Shown here one piece after another: positions 34,401 to 42,269 of a stretch of DNA of 64,000 nucleotides. This DNA comes from Clostridiales bacterium. Lineage in GTDB: Bacteria > Bacillota > Clostridia > Christensenellales > Aristaeellaceae. The notes beneath the pieces were generated by a model that did no database searches, had not been told where the DNA came from, and worked only from the letters and a program-made list of their open reading frames with translations. Made by a program: the position numbers and the translations under genes. Location of the stretch: assembly GCA_004555155.1 (NCBI GenBank), contig SFJH01000004.1, positions 1-64,000 of the forward strand, written 5' to 3'. The first letter of the stretch is position 1; every line of letters starts with the position of its first letter.

Positions 34401-34463
34401 TCCCAGACCGGTCGCGTTCTTCACATTTCCTGCCGTATGCGGCTTTCTCTTTTTTTTCGTCAC
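31449..34463 (-). CDS. CotH-family kinase with three lamin tail domains
   Basis: A 1004-aa surface protein. A short basic tail and one helix (residues 19-36, LGLLAVVLVLVVLLSILP) anchor it. Three lamin-tail domains follow at about 58-195, 213-350 and 368-490, then a chitobiase-type beta domain (518-590, PGARIYYTLDSSDPDESD). The CotH domain (about 600-960) has GQYNLRERIN at 753-762 and the metal-binding DFDWAF at 862-867. CotH proteins are atypical protein kinases; CotH phosphorylates spore-coat proteins in Bacillus. The start is GTG with GGAGG upstream. It heads a four-gene operon with VTC, DUF4956 and another lamin-tail protein. Confidence 0.9.
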   Translation of the reverse strand: MTKKKRKPHTAGNVKNATGLGLLAVVLVLVVLLSILPEQSTGGAASAGPVAEATAESPIRFSEIMTSNASALVRSDGTLPDWIELENTSSKDVTLSGYAIMAGNDPGQMYCFSTAVLPAGGRIVVYADGGDGPADGDVHLPFRLAASGETLTLMNAAGQAADIVQTPSLEKDQVYCRDESGLWQTSFSATPGEANRIAAAALPSSVDLTAVDSGVIISEVMTRNATYAPDENGEFFDYVELTNVSGADVSLTGWYLSDDAANTALWQFPEVSLPAGGSLIVHCSGYDRSVSGHLHSSFRLSSDATTVILTRSDGQTASTAEVPALETDQAYSLTGDGWTTALAPTPGLANTAQNALSAGESIRTANDSGVIINEIAAAVSGSTPDWIELYNAGANPVDLSGWGLSDNAARPRKWQFPEGTVLQPGQYTAVFCDGSDRAENGKLFTSFSLSASGGYSATLSTPDGTIVDRVYVPQQYEDVTYGRADGADGLRYFTLATPMARNDSQAYLGKAPAPGYSVRGGMFESGETLTVSLNSDVPGARIYYTLDSSDPDESDALYTGPIQISGTTILRTRVYADGWLESFMDTQSYLYDVNNGDGVYVVSLVSDPVNLTSQETGIMVKGPNASEKHPYTGANFWQDWEREAHVEIYGGDGSELLSQGCGIKLHGQYSRAESQQAFKVIARTQYGSNRFPIALFSNRDYTEYQSFILRSSGQDTGKTRMRDSILTALAAESSVMYQETEICVLYLDGQYWGQYNLRERINPESICQFEGWEGDEDDIDLVKANSNTMQGSNDTFAELLAAVKKADPTADAFYENLDKAIDIRNFIEYMAVEIFTGNTDTLNVKRYRNANADGKWRWILFDFDWAFTTDTDSINRWLTPGGMGANSRTDNTLFIACMKNPRFRDEFLTYMGEQMATTFTSENVVRMIRERYEILEPLLPDQLARWNTSESKYEKELAFLINYAEERPMKLLKYFSNTDHLNLTTDEMYHYFGDALEAAQNYGA

Positions 34464-34597
34464 TCTGTGCCTCCATTCAGGTACTGCTTACCATCATGAT
34501 TGCATATAGTAATATAATACACCCCAAGTCGCGGCGAATGTAGTCAATTTTCCAATATCTATCCGAATATTTTGTAAAATCATGGCGATCGGAAGCG

Positions 34598-34635
34598 AAA
34601 AAGCAAGCGCTGGCTGTGTGAAAATGCCGGCGCTT
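34598..34635 (-). terminator. Terminator of the URO-D family gene
   Basis: AAGCGC.GGC pairs with GCC.GCGCTT (34605-34614 with 34626-34635) and is followed on the minus strand by a T run (plus 34598-34602). It begins 18 bases after the stop codon. The remaining bases up to the CotH gene start (34464-34597) are AT-rich and probably hold that operon's promoter, but no clean -35/-10 pair is visible. Confidence 0.7.
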
Positions 34636-34652
34636 TTCGGAATTGAAGGGGA

Positions 34653-35672
34653 TCAGTCCGCAGCGGCCTCGGCCATGGCCTGCACGTTCTGCCAGGGAAC
34701 GTCGGGCAGGATGGATTCGTGGCTGGGCGAGACGACGTAGTTGGGGCCGAACAGGTCGCGCAGGCGGTGCACCTCGTCGCGCACCTGCTGCGGCGTGGCG
34801 CGGGGCAGCAGCTGCTGGGTATCCACGCCGCCGACGAACACGATCCTGTCCTTGAACTCCCGGGAGAGCGTCACGGCGTCCATCCGGGCGGCCTGGGCCT
34901 GGATGGGGTGCAGCGCGTCCACGCCCGCGTCGATCAGCCGGGGAATCACACGGTAGATCGAGCCGCAGGAGTGCAGCAGCACCTTCATGCCGTGGCGATG
35001 CGCCTGCTGCGTGAACTTCACGAAGGCCGGCATCACGAAGCGGTCGAACAGCTCGGGGGAGATCAGCGTGTCCAGCTGGCTGCCGAAGTCGTTGCCGAAG
35101 AAGAACATGTCGATCTTGTCGCCCACCTGGCTGAACAGGCGCTCGTTGATGCGCAGATAGAAGTCGACCACGTGCTCCGTCACCGCTTCCACCACGTCGG
35201 GATCCGTGTACATCTTCACGAAGTAGTTCTCCATGCCGAAGAAGTCGCACACGTTGTGGAAAAAGCAGGACCAGGAGCCGGAGAGCACCGCCTGTCCGGC
35301 GGCGACGGCGCGGTCGATTTCCGCAATCGTCGGGCCGAAATCGACGTATTTCTCCTCCGGCCAGTCGAAGGCCTCCACCTCGGCCACGTCCTCGCACTCG
35401 GCGAACACGCCGTCCTGGCTGAGGGTGCGGCGCTCCTGACCGCCGAGCACGTCGAACATCGGCTTTCCCTCGGGATGCCTGTACAGGCCGAAGCTCTCCG
35501 GCTGGATCCAGCGGCAGGTGCTGCCCAGCTTCACGCCCAGCTCGAAGTCGTCCTTGACGTCGAACGCGCGGAAGAGGTTTTCCGTACTCGCCGGGTTGGG
35601 GCAGCCGTGCCAGAAGCCGCAGTGGTCGCTCGTATGATTCAATATGGATTTCAGATGTTCACGACCGGTCAT
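34653..35672 (-). CDS. Uroporphyrinogen decarboxylase-family protein (methyltransferase-like)
   Basis: A 339-aa TIM-barrel protein of the URO-D superfamily. Visible parts are the C-terminal LLHSCGSIYRVIPRLIDAGVDALHPIQAQAARMDA region and the FVGGVDTQQLLP segment typical of MtaA/CmuA-like and uncharacterised members. The HSCG motif offers a possible zinc site, as in corrinoid methyltransferases. True HemE residues such as the N-terminal RQAGR are absent, so heme synthesis is unlikely. It stands alone behind its own promoter. The substrate is unknown. Confidence 0.8.
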   Translation of the reverse strand: MTGREHLKSILNHTSDHCGFWHGCPNPASTENLFRAFDVKDDFELGVKLGSTCRWIQPESFGLYRHPEGKPMFDVLGGQERRTLSQDGVFAECEDVAEVEAFDWPEEKYVDFGPTIAEIDRAVAAGQAVLSGSWSCFFHNVCDFFGMENYFVKMYTDPDVVEAVTEHVVDFYLRINERLFSQVGDKIDMFFFGNDFGSQLDTLISPELFDRFVMPAFVKFTQQAHRHGMKVLLHSCGSIYRVIPRLIDAGVDALHPIQAQAARMDAVTLSREFKDRIVFVGGVDTQQLLPRATPQQVRDEVHRLRDLFGPNYVVSPSHESILPDVPWQNVQAMAEAAAD

Positions 35673-35708
35673 GGGAATCCTCCTTCAGCGTATTGCTGTG
35701 ATGCCTCT

Positions 35709-35737
35709 ATTATAGGATGAAACGGCGGGATCGTCAA
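35709..35737 (-). promoter_or_regulatory. Promoter of the URO-D family gene
   Basis: Minus-strand TTGACG (35732-35737) and TATAAT (35709-35714) with a 17-bp spacer, 36 bases before the start codon. Confidence 0.75.
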
Positions 35738-35785
35738 TCGGCATTCTGCCGCACAAAGACCGCTTTCGACCGGCGGAAGGGCTGA

Positions 35786-36961
35786 TTACTTTTTGCTCAG
35801 CACGCCGGAATCGCGGAGGATCCCTGCGATTTCGCGCAGCTCCTCTGCGGGACGCACCAGCGCGAAGCGCACGTAGCCCTCGCCCAGCGATCCGAAGGCC
35901 GTGCCCGGCACGGCGATGACGCCGGCCCTGTCGATCATCGCGCCGACGAATTCGGCGGCGGAGGCGTAGCCCTCCGGCACGGGCGCCCAGACGAACATGG
36001 TGCCCTTGCAGTTCGGGACGTTCCAGCCCGCGTCGCGCAGCGCGCCGCAGAAGGCGTCCCGGCGGCGCTGGTACTCCATGCACTGCGCGCGCACGCCGTC
36101 CAGCGGGCCGGTCAGCGCGGCGATGGCCGCGTGCTGCGCGGGCAGGAACATGCCGAAGTCGATCTGGGAGCGCAGCAGATTCATGGCGCTGAGCACGTCC
36201 CGGTTGCCGATGAGGAACGACACGCGCGCGCCGGTCAGATTGAAGGACTTCGACAGCGAGAAGAACTCCACGCCCACCTCCTTCGCGCCCGGCAGGGACA
36301 GGAAGGAGTAGCCCTCCGCGCCGTCGTAGATGATGTCGGAATAGGCGTTGTCGTTGACGATGAGGACGTCGTGGGCGCGAGCCCATTCGATCAGGCGGAC
36401 GTACATCTCCTTCGGGGCCGTCGCGCCCACGGGATTGGAGGGGTAGGACACGACGATGTATCGCACGCGGGCCAGCGTCCCGTCGTCGAAGCCGCTCAGG
36501 TCGGGCAGATAGCCGTTTTCCTCCAGCAGCGGATAGAACAGAAGCTCCGCGCCGCCCAGCCAGGAGCCCGCCTCGAAGATCGGGTAGCCGGGGTTCGGCA
36601 GCAGCACCGCGTCGCCGGGACTGCACAGCGCCAGTCCCAGATGTCCCATGCCCTCCTGCGTGCCGTGGACGGAGATCACCTCGTCCGGCGCGAGCGCCAC
36701 GCCGAAGCGGCTCCGGTAGTAATCGCACACGGCCTGCGTCAGCTCGGGCAGATCCTTGATGGCGTAGCGGTAGTTTTTCGGATCCTCGCACGCGCGGCGC
36801 GCGGCTTCCATGACGTGCTTCGGCGGCTCGAAATCCGGCGTGCCGATGGACAGGTTGTAGACCGGGCGTCCCTCCGCCAGCAGCGCGGCCTTTTTCTCGT
36901 CCAGCGCGGCGAAGACGCCCGTTTCAAAGTGGTTCAGTCGGGATGCGGGTTGAATGTTCAT
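35786..36961 (-). CDS. Class I/II pyridoxal-phosphate aminotransferase
   Basis: A 391-aa fold-type I aminotransferase. The PLP lysine is in EFFSLSKSFNLTGARVSFLIG. Other family parts are YNLSIGTPDFEPPKHVMEA near the start, LPNPGYPIFEAG, YIVVSYPSNPVGA, NDNAYSDIIYDG and the arginine in YVRFALV. The pattern matches the LL-diaminopimelate/alanine aminotransferase group (DapL/AlaA-like) but the substrate cannot be fixed from sequence. It lies alone with its own promoter, between the URO-D gene and the serine operon. Confidence 0.9.
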   Translation of the reverse strand: MNIQPASRLNHFETGVFAALDEKKAALLAEGRPVYNLSIGTPDFEPPKHVMEAARRACEDPKNYRYAIKDLPELTQAVCDYYRSRFGVALAPDEVISVHGTQEGMGHLGLALCSPGDAVLLPNPGYPIFEAGSWLGGAELLFYPLLEENGYLPDLSGFDDGTLARVRYIVVSYPSNPVGATAPKEMYVRLIEWARAHDVLIVNDNAYSDIIYDGAEGYSFLSLPGAKEVGVEFFSLSKSFNLTGARVSFLIGNRDVLSAMNLLRSQIDFGMFLPAQHAAIAALTGPLDGVRAQCMEYQRRRDAFCGALRDAGWNVPNCKGTMFVWAPVPEGYASAAEFVGAMIDRAGVIAVPGTAFGSLGEGYVRFALVRPAEELREIAGILRDSGVLSKK

Positions 36962-37026
36962 AGGCGGCCTCCAGGCTTGCGGGGAGCGAATCGCACTTCG
37001 CGCCCTTGAGAAATGATGGTCATTTT

Positions 37027-37055
37027 ATGATAGCATACAGCCGGCATTTGTGCAA
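37027..37055 (-). promoter_or_regulatory. Promoter of the aminotransferase gene
   Basis: Minus-strand TTGCAC (37050-37055) and TATCAT (37027-37032) with a 17-bp spacer, about 65 bases before the start codon. Confidence 0.65.
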
Positions 37056-37171
37056 GAAACGTTTCCATAAATGAAAGGGCTCCCGCGGAGATGCATTCCT
37101 GCCGGTCTATATATAGGAACAAATGGGAACGGGGGATGAACGCGGCGTCTCGCGAAGAACCGCATAAATTT

Positions 37172-37209
37172 CGCCTGCAAAACACTTGAAGCCGAGTGCT
37201 TTACAGGCG
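37172..37209 (-). terminator. Long hairpin downstream of the serine operon
   Basis: A 15-bp stem with two G-U pairs (37172-37186 with 37195-37209, 8-nt loop) lies 63 bases after the last stop codon of the serine operon. The T run is weak on the minus strand (AAATTTATG); on the plus strand TTTTC follows. It probably ends the serine transcript. Confidence 0.5.
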
Positions 37210-37272
37210 ATTTTCATCGATGATTGGCGCGGCTTGCCCCTGGGAAGCCCGCCCGTTTCGCATGAAGAACGA

Positions 37273-38490
37273 TCAGAGAATCCTGCGCGCCTCCATGTAA
37301 TAGCGCTTCTCGGTGGCCTCGCCCATGGAGAAGGTCTTGCGCGGCAGCGCGCCCCAGCGGCGGATCGCGCCGAAGAGCTCGGACTTGTCAAAGGCGCGGG
37401 GCATGAAGCCCATCGCGTCGGGACGGTCGGCGACCAGCGCGCGCAGCGCCTCGTCGCCGTGGATGTAATCGATCTCCGCCTCGGGGTGCTCGGCGAGATA
37501 GCCGTCCAGGAAGGGCTGGAGCACGGGCAGCGGATGCTGTTCCATTCGGAAGGACAGCGCGCCGTCGCGGTCGAAAGCGATCAGATCGCTGCCGCCCTCG
37601 GTTGCGCCGCTCTCTGTCATGCAGGCGCGCAGGCGCGCCGTTACATCGGCGGGATCCACGTGGAAGAGCACGCGGTGAATTGGCTCGAAGATCATCGCGG
37701 GGCAGTTCAGATTGACCAGCTCCACCAGCGCGTAGCGCGCGGGATGATCTTCCCGTTCCGCTTCGCTCAGCGTCTCGCGCAGCCGCATCCAGCACTGCTT
37801 CGCGGCGGCGAGCGAGTGGTTGCCGTCGCCCACGGCGTACAGCAGTCCGCCGCAGCGCTGCGCCAGCGCGTCGACGGCGGCGAACACCGCGTCGGCGTCT
37901 TCGTCCTCCACGGCCCAGCCCCGCAGATGGCCGCCGCCCAGCATCAGTTCGAAATCGTAGAGCGGACGCAGCGCTTCGCGACGGGCGTACAGCGGCTCGA
38001 TCACCGAGCGCGCGGGGTCGTCGATCAGCATCATCACGTGGGGCAGCTCCAGCGGCGCACCGGCGCGGATGGCCGCGCGGGGCGGCACGCGGGAGGGCAC
38101 GGTGCCCTCCGTGGCGCGGATGAGCGACGCGGAGCCTTCGGCGTAATCGTAGCAGTCCAGATCGAGGGCGACCATCAGTCCGGGGCGCACGCCGGAGGGC
38201 GTGACGCGCTCCACCAGCAAAAAACCGTCGACCGCCTCCTCCAGCGCGCCGCGATCCAGATAATCCCGCATGGCGGCGTGGATGGCGGGCGTGCGGACTT
38301 CGCGCTCGGGCAGGAAGATCTCGGGCAGCGTCAGGCGCAGCGCGGAGGGCGCGTCGCCCACGATGGCTTCCGCCTTTTCCCAGTAGTCCGGCTGGGCGGT
38401 GAACTGGTCGCAGGCGATCACCGCCCACCGTTCGTTTTCAACATTCCCGGCCGGCAGCAGAATGCGGGCCTTTTTCAGTGCGGTATTCAT
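37273..38490 (-). CDS. DUF1015 family protein of the serine operon
   Basis: A 405-aa protein of the DUF1015 family, related to ParB/sulfiredoxin-like serine kinases (SbnI/SerK type). Recognisable parts are WAVIACDQFTAQPDYWEKAE near the start, YAVGDGNHSLAAAKQCW in the centre and MGFMPRAFDKSELF near the end. The family is repeatedly found with serA and serC. Here it follows serA by 10 bp in the operon serC-serA-DUF1015, with no serB phosphatase. A role in phosphoserine metabolism, possibly ATP/ADP-linked conversion between serine and phosphoserine, is likely but inferred. Confidence 0.85.
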   Translation of the reverse strand: MNTALKKARILLPAGNVENERWAVIACDQFTAQPDYWEKAEAIVGDAPSALRLTLPEIFLPEREVRTPAIHAAMRDYLDRGALEEAVDGFLLVERVTPSGVRPGLMVALDLDCYDYAEGSASLIRATEGTVPSRVPPRAAIRAGAPLELPHVMMLIDDPARSVIEPLYARREALRPLYDFELMLGGGHLRGWAVEDEDADAVFAAVDALAQRCGGLLYAVGDGNHSLAAAKQCWMRLRETLSEAEREDHPARYALVELVNLNCPAMIFEPIHRVLFHVDPADVTARLRACMTESGATEGGSDLIAFDRDGALSFRMEQHPLPVLQPFLDGYLAEHPEAEIDYIHGDEALRALVADRPDAMGFMPRAFDKSELFGAIRRWGALPRKTFSMGEATEKRYYMEARRIL

Positions 38491-38500
38491 GGCGTTCTCC

Positions 38501-39670
38501 TCACGGCAGCAGCAGGCGCACGCGATAGCTGGTGTCCAGTCCGCGCAGCCGCTCGATCAGCGCGTCGCTGGGGCGGGCGCTGACGTCCACCACGGTGTAG
38601 GCCAGCGCGCCGCGGGACTGGTTGACCATGTTTTCGATGTTCAGCCCCTCGGCGGACAGGTGCTGGGTGATCGCGCCGATGACGTTGGGCACGTTCTTGT
38701 GCAGAAGCGCGATGCGGGGGATGGTCACCGGGCCCAGCGGGCAGTTGGGGTAGTTGCAGGCGTTGACGATGGAGCCGGTCTTGAGATAATCGTCGATCTG
38801 TCGGGCAACCATGCGCACGCAGTTGTCCTCGCTCTCGGGCGTGGACGCGCCCAGATGGGGCGTGAGCACGGCGTTCTTCACGCCGATCAGCTCGCGGCAG
38901 GGGAAGTCGGTGACATAGGCGCGCAGGCGTTCGCGCTCCAGCGCTTCGATCACGGCGGCGGTATCCACCAGTCCGCCGCGGGAGAAGTTCAGCAGCGCCG
39001 CGCCCGGCTTCATGCGACCCAGCACGGTGGCGTCGATCATGCCCCGGGTGGAGTCCATCAGCGGCACGTGCAGCGTGACGTAATCGCTCTTTTCCAGAAC
39101 CTCGCTCAGTTCGGTGGCGTGGGCCACGGAGCGGGACAGCTTCCAGGCGTGATCCACGGAGATGTACGGATCGTAGCCCAGCACGTTCATGCCCAGAGAC
39201 ACGCCCATGTTGGCCACCAGCACGCCGATGGCACCCAGACCCACGACGCCCAGCGTCTTGCCCGCCAGCTCGGGGCCGGCGAAACGGCTCTTGCCCTTTT
39301 CCACCAGCTTTTCCAGATCCGGCTCGTCGGCCAGGGTTCTGCACCATTCCACGCCCTCGGTGATGCGGCGGCTGGCCAGCAGCAGTCCGGCGACCACCAG
39401 CTCCTTGACGGCGTTGGCGTTGGCGCCCGGCGAATTGAACACCACCACGCCGGCCTCGGCCATGCGATCCAGCGGGATGTTGTTCACGCCCGCGCCCGCG
39501 CGGCCCACGCACAGCAGGTTTTCACCGATGGCGTAATCGTGCATGTCCGCGCTGCGGACGAGGATGGCGTCGGGATGGGTCACGTTCGAGCCAACGAGGT
39601 ATTCCGCGTCCTTCAGCGTTCCGTGATAGACGGGGGAGATGGAATTCAGCGTCTGAACATTGTATTTCAT
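38501..39670 (-). CDS. serA: D-3-phosphoglycerate dehydrogenase
   Basis: SerA oxidises 3-phosphoglycerate to 3-phosphohydroxypyruvate, the first step of serine synthesis. The 389-aa protein has CVGRAGAGVNNIPLDRMAEAG, then GKTLGVVGLGAIGVLVANMG (the NAD-binding Rossmann motif) and the arginine-containing NFSRGGLVDTAAV. The catalytic histidine is in VLTPHLGASTPESEDN. A C-terminal ACT-like domain (IPRIALLHKNVPNVIGAIT) may bind serine for feedback control. Its ATG overlaps the serC stop by four bases. Confidence 0.96.
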   Translation of the reverse strand: MKYNVQTLNSISPVYHGTLKDAEYLVGSNVTHPDAILVRSADMHDYAIGENLLCVGRAGAGVNNIPLDRMAEAGVVVFNSPGANANAVKELVVAGLLLASRRITEGVEWCRTLADEPDLEKLVEKGKSRFAGPELAGKTLGVVGLGAIGVLVANMGVSLGMNVLGYDPYISVDHAWKLSRSVAHATELSEVLEKSDYVTLHVPLMDSTRGMIDATVLGRMKPGAALLNFSRGGLVDTAAVIEALERERLRAYVTDFPCRELIGVKNAVLTPHLGASTPESEDNCVRMVARQIDDYLKTGSIVNACNYPNCPLGPVTIPRIALLHKNVPNVIGAITQHLSAEGLNIENMVNQSRGALAYTVVDVSARPSDALIERLRGLDTSYRVRLLLP

Positions 39671-40746
39671 CGGAGGTTCTCCATTTCAAATTTCTTCATG
39701 AATGCCGCCAGCGCGCGCACACCCTCGATGGGCATGGCGTTGTAGATGCTGGCGCGGATGCCGCCCACCAGGCGGTGTCCCTTCAGATTGACCAGACCGG
39801 CGGCGGCGGCCTCCTTCACAAACTTCGCGTCCAGCTCGGGGCTGGGGGTGGTGAAGGTCACGTTCATGCGGCTGCGGGAGCCGGGCGCGGCGGTGGGGCG
39901 GTAGAAGGCGCTGTCGTCCAGCAGGTTGTAGAGGATCGACGCCTTTTCGATGTTGACCGGCTCGATGCCCTCCACGCCGCCCTGCGCCTTCAGCCATTTC
40001 ATGCACAGACCGGCCATGTAGATGGCGTAGGTGGGCGGAGTGTTCAGCATGGAGCCGTTGTCCGCCATCAGCGTCCAGTTCATGACCTTGGGGCAGTCCT
40101 TCCGGGCGCGGCCCAGAAGATCCCTGCGCACGATCACCAGCGTCACGCCCGCAGGGCCGATGTTCTTCTGCGCGCCGGCGTAGATCACGCCGAAGCGGCG
40201 CACGTCGTAGACCTCGGAGAGGATGTTGGAGGACATGTCGGCCACCAGCGGCACGCTGCCGGTCTCGGGCAGGGCGGCATAGCGGGTGCCGAAGATGGTG
40301 TTGTTGGTGGTGATGTAAAGGTAGTCGGCGGCGGGGTTGAACTCTGCGGCGTTCCATTCCGGGATGTGGGTGTAGTTGTCGTCCCGGGAGGAGGCGACGC
40401 AGCGCACCGGGCCGTACTTCTGTGCCTCGACATAAGCGCCGTGGGCGAAGTTGCCGCTGTCGATGTAGTCCGCGCCGGAGGCGAGCAGGTTCAGCGGGAT
40501 GGCGGCGAACTGACCGGTTGCGCCGCCCTGCAGGAACAGCACGGCGTAGTCCTCGGGGATGTGCATCAGCTCGCGGACCAGGGACTCGGTCTCGTTGAAG
40601 ATCTCCAGGTACATTCCGGAGCGGTGGCTCATCTCCATGACGGACATGCCGGTGTTGTTGTAATTCAGCATTTCCCGCGCGGCGGTCTCAAGGGCCTCTG
40701 CGGGCATGGCCGACGGGCCTGCGGCGAAATTGTAAACGCGATTCAC
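39667..40746 (-). CDS. serC: Phosphoserine aminotransferase
   Basis: SerC transfers an amino group from glutamate to 3-phosphohydroxypyruvate with PLP. The 359-aa protein begins VYNFAAGPSAMPAEALE and contains GMSVMEMSHRS, VLFLQGGATGQFAAIPLNLL, the PLP lysine in VIYAGAQKNIGPAGVTLVI and TPPTYAIYMAGLCMKWL, all diagnostic. The start is GTG with GAGGAGGG upstream; the ATG 15 codons earlier has no such site. It heads the operon. Confidence 0.96.
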   Translation of the reverse strand: MNRVYNFAAGPSAMPAEALETAAREMLNYNNTGMSVMEMSHRSGMYLEIFNETESLVRELMHIPEDYAVLFLQGGATGQFAAIPLNLLASGADYIDSGNFAHGAYVEAQKYGPVRCVASSRDDNYTHIPEWNAAEFNPAADYLYITTNNTIFGTRYAALPETGSVPLVADMSSNILSEVYDVRRFGVIYAGAQKNIGPAGVTLVIVRRDLLGRARKDCPKVMNWTLMADNGSMLNTPPTYAIYMAGLCMKWLKAQGGVEGIEPVNIEKASILYNLLDDSAFYRPTAAPGSRSRMNVTFTTPSPELDAKFVKEAAAAGLVNLKGHRLVGGIRASIYNAMPIEGVRALAAFMKKFEMENLR

Positions 40747-40834
40747 GGGGTATCCCTCCTCAAGGAGAATTGGAATCCGATGACAAATCACGGGTTCTTT
40801 TCAAAACGGTTCTGCTTTGCACCGGTTTCATTCT

Positions 40835-40863
40835 ATTATAATGATAGCTTTCGCGCTTTGCAA
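40835..40863 (-). promoter_or_regulatory. Promoter of the serine operon
   Basis: Minus-strand TTGCAA (40858-40863) and TATAAT (40835-40840) with a 17-bp spacer. The leader of about 80 bases shows no T-box or riboswitch pattern. Confidence 0.8.
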
Positions 40864-40891
40864 GAGTGAAGCGTTAAATTTGCGCCTGCGT

Positions 40892-41341
40892 TCATCGCGC
40901 GGGATGGCGCCGGCGCATGGCGGTGAGCGCGAGCTGGAACAGCAGCGTGGTCAGCGTAACGCCGGCGGACATGCTGGCGGCGAACAGCAGCGTGTACGAG
41001 CCCTGCTCGGCGAAGGCGTCCATGTGCTTGAGCATGAGCGCGCTGGCGGAGCGGTACAGTCCCGCGCCGGGGATCAGCGGGACGGCGGCGGTGACCAGAA
41101 ACACGGTGACCGGCGTGCGGTGGATCCGGGCCATGGCCTCCGCGTACAGCGTCAGCGAGACGGACGCGATGAACGCGCACACGTAGGGGCTGTCCGTGAG
41201 CTGCGCGACCGCCAGATAGACGCTCCACGAGAGCAGTCCGCCCAGCGCGGCGAAGGCCAGCTTCCGGCCGTGAAGGTTGAACAGCGCGCCGAAGCCCAGC
41301 GAGCCCAGCAGCGCCGCGGGGAGCTGAATGAGAGGCGACAT
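40892..41341 (-). CDS. Threonine/serine exporter, ThrE C-terminal half (ThrE_2 type)
   Basis: A 149-aa membrane protein of the ThrE_2/DUF3815 type, with about four helices. Recognisable parts are GSLGFGALFNLHGRKLAFAALGG and VTAAVPLIPGAGLYRSA, both conserved in the C-terminal half of ThrE exporters. It follows the N-terminal-half gene by 12 bp. In many Firmicutes ThrE is split in this way, and the two products together export serine or threonine. The serine synthesis operon lies directly downstream on the same strand. Confidence 0.88.
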   Translation of the reverse strand: MSPLIQLPAALLGSLGFGALFNLHGRKLAFAALGGLLSWSVYLAVAQLTDSPYVCAFIASVSLTLYAEAMARIHRTPVTVFLVTAAVPLIPGAGLYRSASALMLKHMDAFAEQGSYTLLFAASMSAGVTLTTLLFQLALTAMRRRHPAR

Positions 41342-41353
41342 GCCGTACCCTCC

Positions 41354-42109
41354 TTAAAACAGGAATCCCGCGAAGGTGAAGCCCAGCGCCACGATGACCG
41401 CCAGCAGCAGCGATTCCGAAAAACGGATCAGGCCGGTGATGGTGTCGCCGGAGAACAGATCGCGCAGCGAATTGGTGAACATCACGCCGGGAATGAACAG
41501 CATGATGTTGCCGATGCTGATCAGATCCGCGTGACTGCCCAGCCGCAGCGCCACCGCCGCGTGGGAGAGCAGTCCGCCCGCGCTGGAGCACAGCAGCGCC
41601 GTGAACAGCCCGTTGACCGAGCCTCTGCGAATGAACGCCTCCAGGCACTTCAGCAGGACACCGATGGCTGCGGAGACCAGCATGTCCTTCCAGTCGCCGC
41701 CGAAGAACACGGCGAAGGAGCCGGATACCAGCGCATACACCAGCAGCTGCTGCGAAAAGCTGTAGGACCGGCCTTCGGCGATCCGGCGCAGCCGACCGGG
41801 AATCTCCTCCGGATCGGGCAGGGTGGAGCAGATATAGCGGGAGAGCTGGTTCAGCTCGTCCAGCTTGTTGAAATCGTTGCGCATGGACAGCACGCGCCGC
41901 GATTCGGTGACGGACTCGAAATCTCCGCCGAACATGGTGGTCACGATGCTGGAGGTGATGGAAAACACGTCCACCCGCGTCGCGCCGTAGGCCGTGCAGA
42001 TGCGGCGGATGGTGTCCTCCACGCGGCTCACCTCCGCGCCGCAGGTCAGCAGCTGCTCGCCGATGGACATCGCGCAGTAGAGCACCTTTTCTGCCTCTTC
42101 CCGATTCAT
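41354..42109 (-). CDS. Threonine/serine exporter, ThrE N-terminal half
   Basis: A 251-aa protein of the ThrE (PF06738) family. The soluble N-terminal part has LLTCGAEVSRVEDTIRRICTAYG and VDVFSITSSIVTT, which are the family signature. About five helices follow, including IMLFIPGVMFTNSLRDLFSGD, a conserved loop. Start at the ATG preceded by GGAAGG; a longer ATG lacks a site. The partner half is the next gene. The position next to serC-serA suggests serine overflow control, which is inference from location. Confidence 0.88.
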   Translation of the reverse strand: MNREEAEKVLYCAMSIGEQLLTCGAEVSRVEDTIRRICTAYGATRVDVFSITSSIVTTMFGGDFESVTESRRVLSMRNDFNKLDELNQLSRYICSTLPDPEEIPGRLRRIAEGRSYSFSQQLLVYALVSGSFAVFFGGDWKDMLVSAAIGVLLKCLEAFIRRGSVNGLFTALLCSSAGGLLSHAAVALRLGSHADLISIGNIMLFIPGVMFTNSLRDLFSGDTITGLIRFSESLLLAVIVALGFTFAGFLF

Positions 42110-42230
42110 ATTGAACCTTCCATCCTGCGTAAATTGGCGCAAGCGCCGTATGCAAGCATTATAGCACAGGCGTGCGGCAGGGTCAAACGCATTTTTCCCA
42201 GCGGAAGTGATATCGTTTTTAACCCGAATG

Positions 42231-42239
42231 TGCTATACT
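42231..42239 (+). promoter_or_regulatory. Extended -10 promoter of the murJ operon
   Basis: TGCTATACT (42231-42239) is an extended -10 element; no good -35 stands 17 bp upstream. It is 30 bases before the start codon. Confidence 0.5.
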
Positions 42240-42269
42240 GAAAAAGAATTATGATCGGAGGCATTTTCC

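Larger units (their letters stand above)
36962..37272. other. 311-bp intergenic region between aminotransferase and serine operon
   Basis: It holds the aminotransferase promoter (37027-37055) and a long hairpin (37172-37209). The rest shows no gene; short frames here lack start signals. Confidence 0.6.

Noticed and set aside
40747..40834. T-box or amino-acid riboswitch in the serine operon leader
   Set aside because: The leader is about 80 bases with no T-box sequence or terminator/antiterminator pair.
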